64,000 bases of DNA, taken from Asterochloris sp. CNOR1 (taxonomy: Eukaryota > Chlorophyta > Trebouxiophyceae > Trebouxiales > Trebouxiaceae). The stretch is taken from the NCBI GenBank assembly GCA_963969365.1, contig OZ017756.1, forward strand, positions 1,922,001 through 1,986,000. The letters run 5' to 3'. Of this stretch, positions 13,201 through 24,025 are shown piece after piece. The position numbers were made by a program, and so were the translations under genes. Under the pieces are notes generated by a model. The model was not told the origin of the DNA. It worked only from the letters and a program-made list of their open reading frames with translations, and did no database searches. Numbering within the stretch: the stretch's first letter is position 1; the number at the start of each line of letters is the position of its first letter.

Positions 13201-16200
13201 CTTCAAGCACCAGGGTCAGGTACAGGGGCAGCGGCTGCTATTCTATTGGTGACATTGATGCATGTATACACACATCAGTGTCACATGCCTGCTGGTCATG
13301 TCCTAACAAGCAATTTTCTTTTATCAGAGTGACTTCGGTCACTTTCTGGGCCTCACAGCCGTGCTGCCTGTTCAGGGGTGATGTTCCTGCCTGGGCAGAT
13401 CCGCAGCTCTGCCTTTATCAGGTTCATGAGCACTAGCTGCAGGTGCAAGGACAGGCAGGGCAAGCATGTGCAGCATAGCAGAGCAGATTTGCAGACTTTG
13501 TGGCCACTGGTTAGAGTCAGATTGCTAGCTGTTGACAAAGCCTCCTGCAGCTGCCTGACTTTGGGGCAGACAGCGTCCAAGCATCAAGATGAGAGGCCGT
13601 CCCAATGTGCAGATTTCCTGTGCCTGTGTGTTGCAGTCATACATGGGAAGGATTGTCTGTCAATTCTGCAGCACTGTGCAGCTTGCTGACCATGCCTGGC
13701 TGTTGCTGCAGTGATTGCACAGGACTCAGAAGGAGGGTGGAGCTGCAGGTGCAGCAGCCAAGTCTTGATGGCGCTGCTGCGCTTCTTGCAGGGGATCCTT
13801 GAGCAGTCTCTCCTGACAGCCGCTTGCATGCATGCACCAATGTTACCATGGTGGTGTCTGAAGCGTCGCAGCATTGCCTGGCGTCGTACAAAAACCATCC
13901 CCTCGCTGCACAGAGCTGAGATCAGCGTGTCTGCACCAACTAAACCATGACCCTGGCTGTGCTGCTGCAGTCGCTTTACAAAAATCAGGAGGAGGATGAC
14001 CTGGAGCTGCAGGGTGTTGGCAGCAATGGCCAGCAGCACAGCATGGGCAACGGCAACCCTGCTCTGGGTGGGAATGGGCAGATGGGTGGGTCCTGGCTGC
14101 TTGCCAACATAGCTGCAGGCCAGGCTATCGTCTGGGTGGCAGCACCTGGCCATTGCATGAAATCTGGCTGTAGATGTGCTGCCTGCCTGCAGAACCCTCT
14201 GCAAAGATGGGCTACTACAGCACTGACGGCCATGGGGTGATTGGCGGTACTTGCTTCCACACCAGATGTCGCCAGGCCTGCCTTCAACTGCAGGCTGCTT
14301 ACCATCTTGTGTCTTTGGGGATTTCAGGAGCTGCTACACATCAGAATACTGACACCTCTCTGGCGTCAGGATCCAGGCTCCAGCCCGCTCATCAGCCTGT
14401 GCAGAGATGCTGCATGTTGGGCTGCAGGGGCTGCCATGCAGCAGAACAATGCACAGCCCTTTGGCCTGAGGAACAGGCCCAGCGGAAACACCCCCGGCGG
14501 CAGTGGAGTGAGCGGCGCAGGTGATACCTTGTTCTAAGGTTGTGACTCACCTTGCTTGGCATGCCTGTAGCTGAAGCTGACGCCCAGTTGCCTTGCTGTA
14601 AGAGGTCCCCACTATATGTGATAAGTGTATTGCCAAAGCAGGGACTGCCTCCCGTGCCTGAACAGGGCTAGCACGCAAGCTGGGTTGTCCCTCTACTAAC
14701 ATGCTGCCCCCCTGCGGGGCCTCCAGCGCATTCACTGGCAAGCAGCCTGCATGCAGCTTTCCAATGCGGCTGCAATCACTTGTAACTTGGTCAGAATGCA
14801 TGGACTGCGTGCTGCAAATGGCTTCACAGACGCTGATCAGCTCAGTCTCCTCCACATCACAGCTGGCCGCACATCACAGCTGGGTCCCTGCAGGCATGTG
14901 CAGATGTATCAGTTGAGGTGCTGATTATCAGCCAGAGCTGGCAATGGCTGTGGCAGAGGGTGTGACTAAGCTGCCCATCAAGACGTTCACAGCAGTGTGG
15001 TGCATTCACATGCAGGCGGAATTATAGGGTCAGCTCGGCAGTGGCCGTGGCTGTGTATTGCCCAGCTCCTAGTCCTCACCGTTTCACTTACCACGGCCAG
15101 TTTCCTGAGGATGTGTTCTGCAGACAGTCAGTCTGGAGGGGGCAGCGATTTTGCAATGGCCATGGCTGACAGCGTGACCAAGCCTCTGATCAGCATGTAT
15201 GAGACCCTGGAGGAGGACTGGGAGTGGGAGTCAGGGCAGAAGGCTAGCCGGGGGCAGAAGCGCAGAACGCTGCTGCAGACTGCCTCGGCCCAGGCGTGGG
15301 ACCTGTCCGCCATAAGGTGAGTAACACTGCTATGTCCTGAATGAGATGGCCTCGCAGTGCCAGGCAGCTTCATGCCTGTGGAGCCAGCACAGTGTCGCCT
15401 GGCCTGTTTGTCCATCAGCCTGCACAGGTTTCTGCTGCAGTGTTGTGGCTTTGGCTGAGGACTGCTTTGTGCCTGGCAGAGCACTTCGTGCATGGACCCA
15501 CCAGTCTCGTATGCGCCCAGGCCTCTGCCTCAGCTGATACCACCTGGCAGATGAGGATGTTGCGCTTTCGATGGACCCCTCCCCAGCCTGCAGTCCCTCT
15601 TGACAACATCCTTGACAATTACTCAAAGCGTCATGGCCCAGGGTCCCCTAGCTACCGTCCAGCCAGCAGCAACATCTTGGTGGCTGCAGGCACCCCCTGG
15701 CAGATGTGGCGCCCCCTCAGACGGCGGGCCTGCTATCGCTGGAGGAGGACGAGGACCTGCCAGAGTCGGGCATGGAGTTCCAGCAGAAGGCCTCCAGCCT
15801 CAGCTTCCTGGAGGCATGCAAGGTGAGGGTGCAGTGCGTCCAGCCTCGCTCAAGGCAGAGGCCGCTGGCAGGGGAAGTGGGAGAGAGGGCAAAAGACAGC
15901 GGGGAGGCCAGGTGTAGGGTTGCTGCCAAGCATGCTGCCATCCTGGGCTGCCAGTTTCAGCTTTCCATGTATCCACAAGGTTCACTCTGCTTCAGCAGCT
16001 CATGGTGCTGAGAGTCTCATGTCTTGAGGGCCCTGCACCGTGTTGGGTGCACGAGGCCCGATAGCCTGGCTCACCAGGCGCGATGTGGTGCTGCTGGCTC
16101 TGGACTTGTACAAGTGCTCAGGCAAGAATCTCAGATCGGGAGCGTGCCCTCCAAAGCGTGCGTGCCATCTGGCAGCTCCTGCTGCCCTCAGAATTGTCCC

Positions 16201-18476
16201 ACAGATCTTCACAGTGCAGCCTGGTGCTGTCATGCAGATTTCAGGCCAGGGCTGGCACAGCTCATTATAGGCCTGTCACTTGGCCAGACATGCATGGTGG
16301 TAGCTGGTTGTTGGCCTGACGGATGTAGGTGTTGATCAGCTCAGCTTGGGGACTCTGGACTGTCGACTGAATGCTGTCAAGCTTGAGGAATGCCCATCAG
16401 CCCAGTCCCTATGGCAATGGCCGCCTGAAGCAGGTCCTGTTCAGCGATCGACCTGGCTTTCAGGACATCCAATGCTGTCATGCTTGGGTCATGCTGTGTT
16501 CAGCACAATGCTCATAGTGACAACCTGCCTGATGCAGGTGCTGTTCAGCGACCAGGAGGTGGCTATCTTCTTTGCCAAGACTACCCTTATGGGGCTGGCC
16601 ATTGGGGCCATCTCATCCTATCTTTTTATGTACCTCAGCCTTCTGGGTAAGTGTGGCACCAGTCTTGAGGTCTTCCCATTCACATACATACACATATGAT
16701 GATTGGGCGGCACTGCATGATCGGGGTGTTCAAGTACCTAGCATGCTTGTGAGATCCCGCCTCTGCATCTGCATGGGCTTGGTGCATCTGGCATGACTTG
16801 CGGCTTTGCAGCAAGTTCAAGAGCTGCAGCTTCACGTCGGTACCGTCCACTCAAGTGGGAGGCTCAAGGACACCATGCGCTGTGCAGGTGGCACAGAGTC
16901 ACTCATGGGCCTCACCCTGGCTGTCTCTTGTGCCTCAGAGGTGACACACCCCAAGACCTAAACCCTGCCCCCGCCCCCCCTTCCCACCCCACCTGCCGTG
17001 CACTCCGCAGAGCACTGTGGAGGTTCTGGAGCCACCTGTTCCAGCCAGTGTCTCAGTCAGAGCATGCTGTGCACAAGCGGCACGCTGCGATTAGGTACAC
17101 ATGCATCATCCAGTGGTGTCCTGCTTCTCGCGCAGGCGCCTTTCTTCTTCTTTGCCGGCAAGGTCATTGATCGCTTTGGTGTGAGGCGCGTGATAGATCT
17201 CGCTCTCAGTGCCTACGTGCTCAGGTGGGCCTGTTGGTCTTGTGTCCTGCAGTGTTGCGGTGCTCATGTCCACGTCTGCAGCTTGTGGTGCCTCCCTGCT
17301 CGATTGGTGTGCTGCGCACCTCCCGGTCTGTCAAGCTGGCGGTGAGTGTTCTCATCATGCGGCCCCAAACAAGCACTTGGGAACCAAAGGGGAAAAGACC
17401 AGTCTTGCTCAGGCTGCACCATGCGTTGCTGGCTGTCTGCATGTCCTGCGGGCCCTGGCTGGCCAACCCGTGCATATGGCGCTGTGCATAGGATTGCATG
17501 CAGATGTCATGCATCATAGACAGGCTGTTCACATGCGCTGCAGGCTGACCTGCTATGCCCTGCTGCCATTGGCTGGCAACCCCTGGGTGGTCCTGCCTGT
17601 GGAGCTGCTGCACGGCGTGACCTTTGGCTGCTCCTGGGCAGCGGGCACCGTCAACTGCGCCAGGATCTCCCCGCCTGGCCTCAAGTCCACGACACAGGTG
17701 TGGCTCACATGCTGCAGCCAAAACACACCAGATATGCTGGGCGCCAGGCATGTTTGCTGAGGGCAGTACAGCATACCAGCAGAATGCCTGCGGTCTCGGA
17801 AGCAGTGGCCTGTGCTGGCTGTAGTTGTTGTCGTGGTCAGAGCAGCACAGCATGCTGGACACTATGCTGGCAGACCCTTGGGGGGGCAGTGCATGCAGGG
17901 TGTCTTTCTGTACTGCCCTGCTGCCGCGCAGAAGTGCTGGCCAACCGCGCCACACATCCACTTGTCTGCAGGCTGTGTTCTCCAGTCTGTACTTTGGCTT
18001 GGGAGCAGGCACAGGCGCTCTGGCCGGGGGAGTGCTGTACGGTTCAGTCGGGCCTCAGGTGAACTTGCCCGGCATCTCTGCCTGCCCTCTTCAAGGGGGG
18101 TGCCACTGCTCAGCATGCCTTCTCCTTACTGCGTCATGCAGAGCTGCACAGAGAGTGTGTGACCCCACCTGATGGCTGCAGATTCTCTTTGCCTGCATAG
18201 CTGGGGTCGTGTCAATCGGCTGGGCAGCCTGTGAGGCGTTTGAGCGCCTGCACCCTGTCAGGGGTCCCTCCTTCGGTGTCACTCTGAGGACTATGGACGA
18301 GTGACAGAGTGGCTGTAGGCTGCTGCCACCAGTTAAAAACAGCTGGTGTGTGCTTTTCTTGCCCTGACACGAACTCCCTCTGGCCCAGCACCTCAGATGA
18401 TTCCCTGTTTGTGGGCTACTTGTTGGCGGCCTTCATCAGCCTGACCTCTGTATGTCTCAAGCAAGGCGTGAGTTGA
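10253..18476 (+). CDS. MFSD6-like major facilitator superfamily transporter
   Basis: A multi-exon 12-helix transporter of the MFS_1-like/MFSD6 branch, substrate unknown. The N-terminal exon (10253 to about 10694) ends DADKNNLLWAR and joins LWFLSTSGAVCF (11144-11281), then the helix pair LYYANVLGFSSAQIGLLGAL. WASLADSTRKHR (near 11840) is the conserved helix 2-3 loop. Further exons are SPVPIIADAAVMASVKN (near 12410), GDYGKQRMFGAIG (near 12735) and WGGTSVFAGLLV (12904-13027). A long hydrophilic acidic insert (13970-15820, including DWEWESG and LEEDEDLPESG) forms the central loop. The second half has FFAKTTLMGLAIGAI (16560), AGKVIDRFGVRRVIDLAL (17155), LPVELLHGVTFGCSWAA (17595, the most diagnostic MFSD6 motif), LYFGLGAGTGALAGG (17988) and FACIAGVVSIGWAA (18180). 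A stop is met at 18303, but splicing GA to the exon after 18390 adds a final hydrophobic segment, ending at 18476. Confidence 0.83.
13004..13380 (+). repeat. Degenerate intronic copy of an exon's 3' end
   Basis: The transporter exon ends CACAGCCATGCTGCCTGTTC then AG, followed by GTGAGA (13011-13035). A near copy, CACAGCCGTGCTGCCTGTTC then AGGGGTGA, lies at about 13352-13378, inside the next intron. The copy's donor reads GGGTGA rather than GTGAGA, so it looks like a decayed duplicate. Confidence 0.8.
16423..16557 (+). repeat. Degenerate intronic copy of a 3' splice site and exon start
   Basis: The true acceptor and exon start are GCCTGATGCAGGTGCTGTTC then AGCGACCAG (16527-16557). The intron holds GCCTGAAGCAGGTCCTGTTC then AGCGATCG 104 bp upstream (16423-16453). 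The duplicate keeps a usable AG. Confidence 0.85.
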
Positions 18477-18503
18477 GTATGAGTGCTTCTGTCTCTGTTC
18501 ATT

Positions 18504-19651
18504 TCACATCTCAAGGAACTGGTCCTGCGAGGGCTTCTGTAAACTAAGCACTGGCTTCTCTGGGTGCTCTGCTATTCTGACCAGGCCCAGCACCTGTGGG
18601 AGGGAGCCCTCACAGTGGATCCCAATTCCAGTGATGTCAGCTGCCATGTCATCAGCATATAATCCAAAATACTGTCCTACAAAGGGGCTGTCGCAGATGC
18701 TATGCACATCCCGTTCAAGGGTGGCTGCTGGTTTTATGTTGGCGTCGCCCTGCGTGGTGTAGGCAGACAGTGTGCATGGCACAGTCTTGTTGGTTTCTTT
18801 GACACAGTCCAGGGCCAGATCCAGGTAGAAGTCTGCAGAAGGAGGGAGGGAGCTCAGCGCACAGCCAAAGGCATCAAGCAGCATGATCATGAGTAGCACA
18901 CTGATCAGCTGAGGACTCCTCTTGCCAGCAGTATCAATGCGCTCAACCAAAGCAGGCTTTGTGCAGCCTGGGTACTGACCAAAAGCAGCAATGCCGTCGG
19001 GGAAGTTGATGGTGATGGGCCCCTCTGCATTGCTGGGCTGACTATACACGTAGCACTCATGCTGGTTCTGGCAGTACGGCCAGACAGTGCTGATGTTGTA
19101 GCGCGATGCAAAGTCGACCTTCCTGAAGAAGGGTATGGCATGCAGCCAGACAGCGCCCACAGGCGTGGGCCAGACAAGCGTCTCTGCGTCCATCATGCCT
19201 GCAGGCAGTCCAGCAAAGCTGTTCATTAGGGGCAGGTACTGAGACAGCGCCCTGGCACATTGCACATGCCTCTCCTGGTCTGTCTGTTGAGTTGAAAGAG
19301 CCAAATTCGCGCTGAACTGCTTACTGCAGCTGCGTAGTGCTGCTCCACAATGCACTGGGTACCGCAAGCATGCGCTGACCTGAGACAATTGGAATCATGT
19401 TGTAGCCTGCCTCTGAAAGCTCATCCTTGCCGCTGCTGTCCCATGCCGGGTCTTGGTCTTCCTTAATGAAGTGCCTTGAGCCACAGAGGACACTTGTTGG
19501 ACAGCAGAGGCAATGCTGTGCAGGCATGCTCATTTGCTGCTTGCACAGACCTGTACGACTCCCCTGTGGCAATGAGATCCCCAAGCACTTGGGCAACGCA
19601 TGCTAGTAGGACAGCAGCCAGAAAGCTGCACCACCTTGGCCTCATGGCCAT
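18504..19651 (-). CDS. Unknown secreted or membrane-anchored protein
   Basis: I do not recognise this family. Exon 1 (19543-19651) encodes MAMRPRWCSFLAAVLLACVA then QVLGDLIATGESY, a clear signal peptide. It splices in frame into HFIKEDQDPAWDSSGKDEL (near 19400-19470) at a TACAG/GTCTGT donor. After a short intron near 19330-19390 the rest is one long open stretch to TGA at 18504. This has many Cys and aromatic residues, short motifs such as NISTVWPYCQNQHECYVY and GIAAFGQYPGCTKPAL, and a hydrophobic segment, LISVLLMIMLLDAFGCAL (about 18850-18905). That segment could be a transmembrane helix or a retained intron. The middle junction is ambiguous because the obvious donor and acceptor differ in phase. 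Its stop lies about 28 bp from the convergent transporter's proposed stop. Confidence 0.6.
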
Positions 19652-19788
19652 GGTCTAATCATGAAGATTATGCAATTAAGGATTGCAGAAGCTCTGCCTC
19701 TTCCTTTCCAGGCTCCAGACCTAGCAGTGCAAAACATTCTCTGCTGCCCAGAGACAGGCATACTACAGCTGATCAGATCTGAGTGCCC
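19652..19788. promoter_or_regulatory. 137-bp head-to-head gap, probable bidirectional promoter
   Basis: It separates the start codons of the leftward secreted-protein gene and the rightward NBP35 gene. It is locally AT-richer than its surroundings (ATTATGCAATTAAGGATTGC) with no convincing TATA box placement. Confidence 0.45.
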
Positions 19789-22700
19789 ATGGCAGCAGCC
19801 GATGAAGCTCAAGCAGGCCAAGTACCGGCTGATGCAAATGCTCGTACGCCATGTTCTTACGCTAGGCCTGAACCCAATGATGCTTGAACTCTCAGCTCAC
19901 TGCAGATTCACCACAACTGCACTTCCCTGCATGGTAGCCGCCAGACGCCTGCTGTTGCAATGCAGACTGCCCTGGAACTGGGGCAGAGCGGGCAGGCCAG
20001 GCAGCTGCCTGCGAGGGCTGCCCCAACCAGGCAGCCTGCGCCTCCGCTCCCAAGGGGCCAGACCCAGACCTTGTCGCCATTGAGCAGCGCATGCGTAGCA
20101 TCAAGCACAAGATCCTGGTGCTGTCTGGGAAGGGCGGTGTGGGGAAAAGCACCTTCTCAGCGCAGCTGGCCTTTGCACTGGCGTCCCACGGCAGGCAGGT
20201 GTGTGCACACCTACACATGCACCACCAGCCACAGACTGCGCTCCTAGCCATTGCGTTTGTGCAGTGTCTCAGGGCACACCAGCCTGTACAGGTGTCAGCA
20301 AAAGGCACAGCAGCAGCTGTCAATGTGATCACAGCGGCCTTCAGCACAGCTGATCATGGTGGTGCTCACCTTGCCGCCCTCATCCCTGCCGTTGCCCTTG
20401 TCACTGACCATAGCTCTTGGTCGGGCACACCTCGCGGCAGCACTGCACTGTGCTTCACTGCACGTGCCTTACTGTCTTGCTGTCTTCTTTTCACCGGCCT
20501 TCCCCCGTCTGTGGCAGGCTGGATTGTTTCGAGGCAGCTACAGCAATCCTGCATTCAAAAGGTGCTGCCTGCTGCTGCTTACCCAGCGGTGGCATAAGAA
20601 CCAATGCAGACATGCCACCATGGGCATCACTATTGCTTGCAACCTCCCTGGCTTCACAAAGGCAGGCTGCAGCATAAACCACGCGTGACAGGTGCAACCT
20701 GCAAATGAGCAATGTGCAGTGGCACCGTCTGCCCTGAGACTTGCCCCTGATTGCACGTCAAGTTATGGAAAAGGCTCCACGTCCAGAGGCAGCTTGAGGC
20801 GCTCTACCACTTGTCGTTGTGGACCCACCCTGAGGCACGCCCTTGGCTGCAGGTTGGGCTGCTCGATATAGACATCTGTGGCCCCAGCATTCCCAAGATG
20901 CTGGGCCTGGAGGGGGAGGAGATTCACCACAGCAATGCTGGCTGGTCACCGGTTTACGTGGACGACAACCTTGGAGTCATGTCCATAGGTGGGCCTGCTG
21001 TTGTTTATGTCATGTGCTGGGAGTATGTCTCAAGCCTGCAACAAGCGGCTGCTCGATGTGTCCTGGTCTGGCACTGGTCCTTTCAGACTGTAAAAAGCTG
21101 CTGGCAGCAGGGGCCTTGTGCCAAGGAGTGTTGCTAACAACTGTGACTGCACATTGCTGTCACCTGCAAGACTCCTTTAGCGGTGTCCGAAGGGCAGCAT
21201 CTGCCTGGCAGCTCCTGGCTGCATGCTGCCTGCAGGTCTGCAGGCACATGCTGCTGTAGTGTTGGCCGCTCGGGCAGCTCAGCAGCACATAATCAGCAGG
21301 GCCTGTGGGCTCCTCTGTGGGCTCCCCTGTAGTATTGCTGCAGATTGCATGCTTCACAAAGGCAAGGGCCTGTCGCACAGGGGAAGTTGTCGGAGTCATG
21401 TACAGGCACCTGTTGCAGGTTGCACACCACAGAATGCGCGAGGGACTGTCAAGCAGAGTGACTGTTCAGCCTCATGCAAAGGCGCCACACATTCCTGCAG
21501 ACTTCATGCTCTAGAGAGACGTGAGGGCCGGCCAAGCAGCCTGCTGTCCTGTCCGCGCCCCGCGGCTTCATGACATCACAAATCTTTTTTGCTCACATCT
21601 TGCAAAGGCATGTGTTGCAGGCTTCATGCTTCAGAACCCAGATGATGCAGTCATCTGGCGGGGCCCCCGCAAGAACGGGCTCATCAAACAGTTCCTCAAG
21701 GATGTGGACTGGGGAGAAATTGACTACCTGGTCGTGGATGCTCCGCCAGGGTGGGTGTTGATGCAGGAGTGTGCTAAGTTCTAAAAAGTGGGGGTTTAGG
21801 AGGCAAACTGCATCTCACCGATGAGTTGGACTGGGATGAGACCGCCTCATGGGTTAAGAAGACTCCACTAGGGTGCGACCAGGTTCTGTGCAGTCTTGAG
21901 GGACTGACCAAGTGTGTGGTTCTGGCACCCTGCAAGCCGAAGCACAGTGGACCAGATGGCCATGGCTGTAGCCTGACACGAGCAGTGGACTCTCCTGTAC
22001 AAGCTCCTGGCTTACAGTGCAGCTGCCTTGGGCCTCCTCAAAGGCAGGCTGACAGCTTGACCTTACACTGTGGCACAAAAGGACTGGCTGCAGGTCGGCG
22101 GTTGGTTTGCAGGCACAGGAGTGAGGTGGTGGGGGCTCCTTATCCGGGGGTGTTGTTCACTTATAAGCTTACCCTTGCAACAACCACCTAGACCACCCTC
22201 CTGCAAGCTGACTGCCCTTTATGCTGCCTGCTGCAGGACGTCAGACGAGCACATCTCAATAGCGCAATTCTTGAAGGCCTCCAACGTTGACGGAGCCATC
22301 ATTGTCACAACTCCCCAGGAGGTTTCCATCATCGATGTGCGCAAGGAGATCAACTTCTGCCGCAAGGTGAGCAGGTCAGGTCATCAGATCAGCTTGAGTG
22401 CAGTCAAAGAGCAGTGCCCTGGTCAGGGCACAGTTGCTGCAAGCTGACCTGCCCCCGCCAGGCAGGTGTGCCAGCATGGGTTGGCTGATGTAAGTGCTTT
22501 GTCGCTGCAATGCATGACCTTCTGATCACCACCTGTTGTGCTGCAGCATGTCACTTTTGATGGTGCGAGGGTGCTGGGTATCAGATTGGCATGTCAAAGC
22601 TGTTGTTCAGACAATTGCTTTAAGCATGGGCGTGCTGGCTGCTGACTGGGAGTCCAATCTGCAAGTGATCGAAGTCACACTTGCAGCGCCTATGAGCAGC

Positions 22701-23730
22701 ATCTGTAGAGCATCTTACGAGACAGTGCCTTGAATGCAGACTGGGATTGAAGTCCTGGGCGTGGTCGAGAACATGAGTGGCCTCTCTCAGCGCTTGTCGG
22801 CCTTCAACTTCCTCACAACGGCGCCTGACGGCAGCCAGCAGGACGTCACTCAGCAGCTTCTGCAGCATCTGCCTCCCCACCTGCAGGCAAGCGCACGCAG
22901 CTGCAAGACACCTGCTGGGTCAGCATGCAGCCTTGGCCTCCCAACATACAGCATCAGTAACATGTGCTGCATGCTATGCGGCTGCAGCACCAGGCCTGTG
23001 GCTACAGCCTTGTTGCTGTGCTGCTCTTTTTCGTGGGCTGAGATACTCACCTCCTGATCTGTAGGCGTGCTTCGGTGACATGGGCCACTGCCACAGGACT
23101 GCGTATGATGAGCAACGCGGCACATCATAAGCAGGCCTGTGGCAGTGGCCCATGTCCCTGAACGCCCTTGGAGGGACATGCGCACAATCTGCAGGCTTTG
23201 TGGCACATGTCGTTGGGAACCCAGAAGTGAGCGGTGACCTGTGCTGTGACTGCAGGAAGCTGTTGCTCACACAGAGGTGTTTCATGTCTCCAAGGGTGGG
23301 GCTGCCAGGATGGCGAAAGACATGCAGGTGCCCTTCCTTGGCAAGGTGAGTGACTGCCCTGCAGCTGCACATTGTGGATTGCAGCAGGCTTGCGCGCACA
23401 GGGGGATGCACAGCTTCTGCAAGTGACAAATTGTTATGAGGGGTCCTCCTCAGGGTGGCAATGCCTGGCTCCTGTGGCTGGGCCTAGGTCATGTGTCCGT
23501 CAATTTGCTGTCCCTGTTGGTCTCCATCTGTCCCTCTGTCTCAAGCCAAGACCTCACTGCAGGTCCCTCTTGATCCCCAATTGAGTCAGGCAGCAGAGGA
23601 GGGCCGTTCAGTTTTTGAGGAGGCATCAGGGCGTCAGACCTCGCCCTCCCAGCCAGCACTGCAGGCAATCATCAAGCAGTTAATGATGCGCACAGAGGGA
23701 TGTGCACCATCCAATGGCATTGTGTTGTAA
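19789..23730 (+). CDS. NBP35: NBP35 cytosolic Fe-S cluster assembly P-loop ATPase
   Basis: This is the scaffold ATPase of cytosolic and nuclear Fe-S protein assembly. Exon 1 is 19789-19843 ([18 protein letters not shown]). It splices at CTC/GTACG to 19966, giving [20 protein letters not shown] then PNQAAC, which rebuilds the N-terminal four-cysteine ferredoxin-like motif (C-x13-C-x2-C-x5-C). The same exon has the deviant Walker A KGGVGKST. Later exons: [16 protein letters not shown] (20853-20987), [19 protein letters not shown] with LVVDAPPG (21625-21750), [12 protein letters not shown] with [15 protein letters not shown] (22236-22366), [15 protein letters not shown] (22738-22885), [16 protein letters not shown] (23277-23345) and [20 protein letters not shown] to TAA at 23730. 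The CPxC that follows ENMSG in animal and fungal NUBP1 is absent, as in land-plant NBP35. The signature is complete and in order. Confidence 0.93.
23077..23156 (+). repeat. Intronic perfect 21-bp inverted repeat (hairpin)
   Basis: Arm 1 is 23077-23097 (GACATGGGCCACTGCCACAG then G) and arm 2 is 23136-23156, its exact reverse complement. The 38-nt spacer holds a second short stem, TATGATG (23104-23110) with CATCATA (23123-23129). The whole could fold as an 80-nt two-part hairpin. It lies in an NBP35 intron. Confidence 0.9.
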
Positions 23731-24025
23731 GCAAGGCAGGCCCCTATGTGGGGTTCTGCAGGTCAGCCTGCAGTAGACTGATAGATGTATGACATCAGTC
23801 AATGTGAAATTACACTGCCAGCTCATTTCATTCATTGTTACTGTATAACAGGCTATGGCAGATCTTGCTGAAACCATGAACGAATGTTGAGCAAGCCAGG
23901 GAAGCCGCAATGGTACTTGAGACCACAAAAGATGGCAGTGAAGTGCGATAATCCAGATGCGATGCAGTAAGCAGGCCTATGAAGCAGTGATCAGCTGATA
24001 TGATTCAGACACTGGGCAGGCACTT

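Noticed and set aside
16960-17000. C-rich stretch as a microsatellite or regulatory element
   Set aside because: It fits an ordinary polypyrimidine-rich intron segment ahead of a 3' splice site; nothing more can be supported.
17221-18012. 263-codon minus-strand open frame
   Set aside because: It is antisense to transporter exons that encode clear MFSD6 motifs, and has no recognisable protein features.
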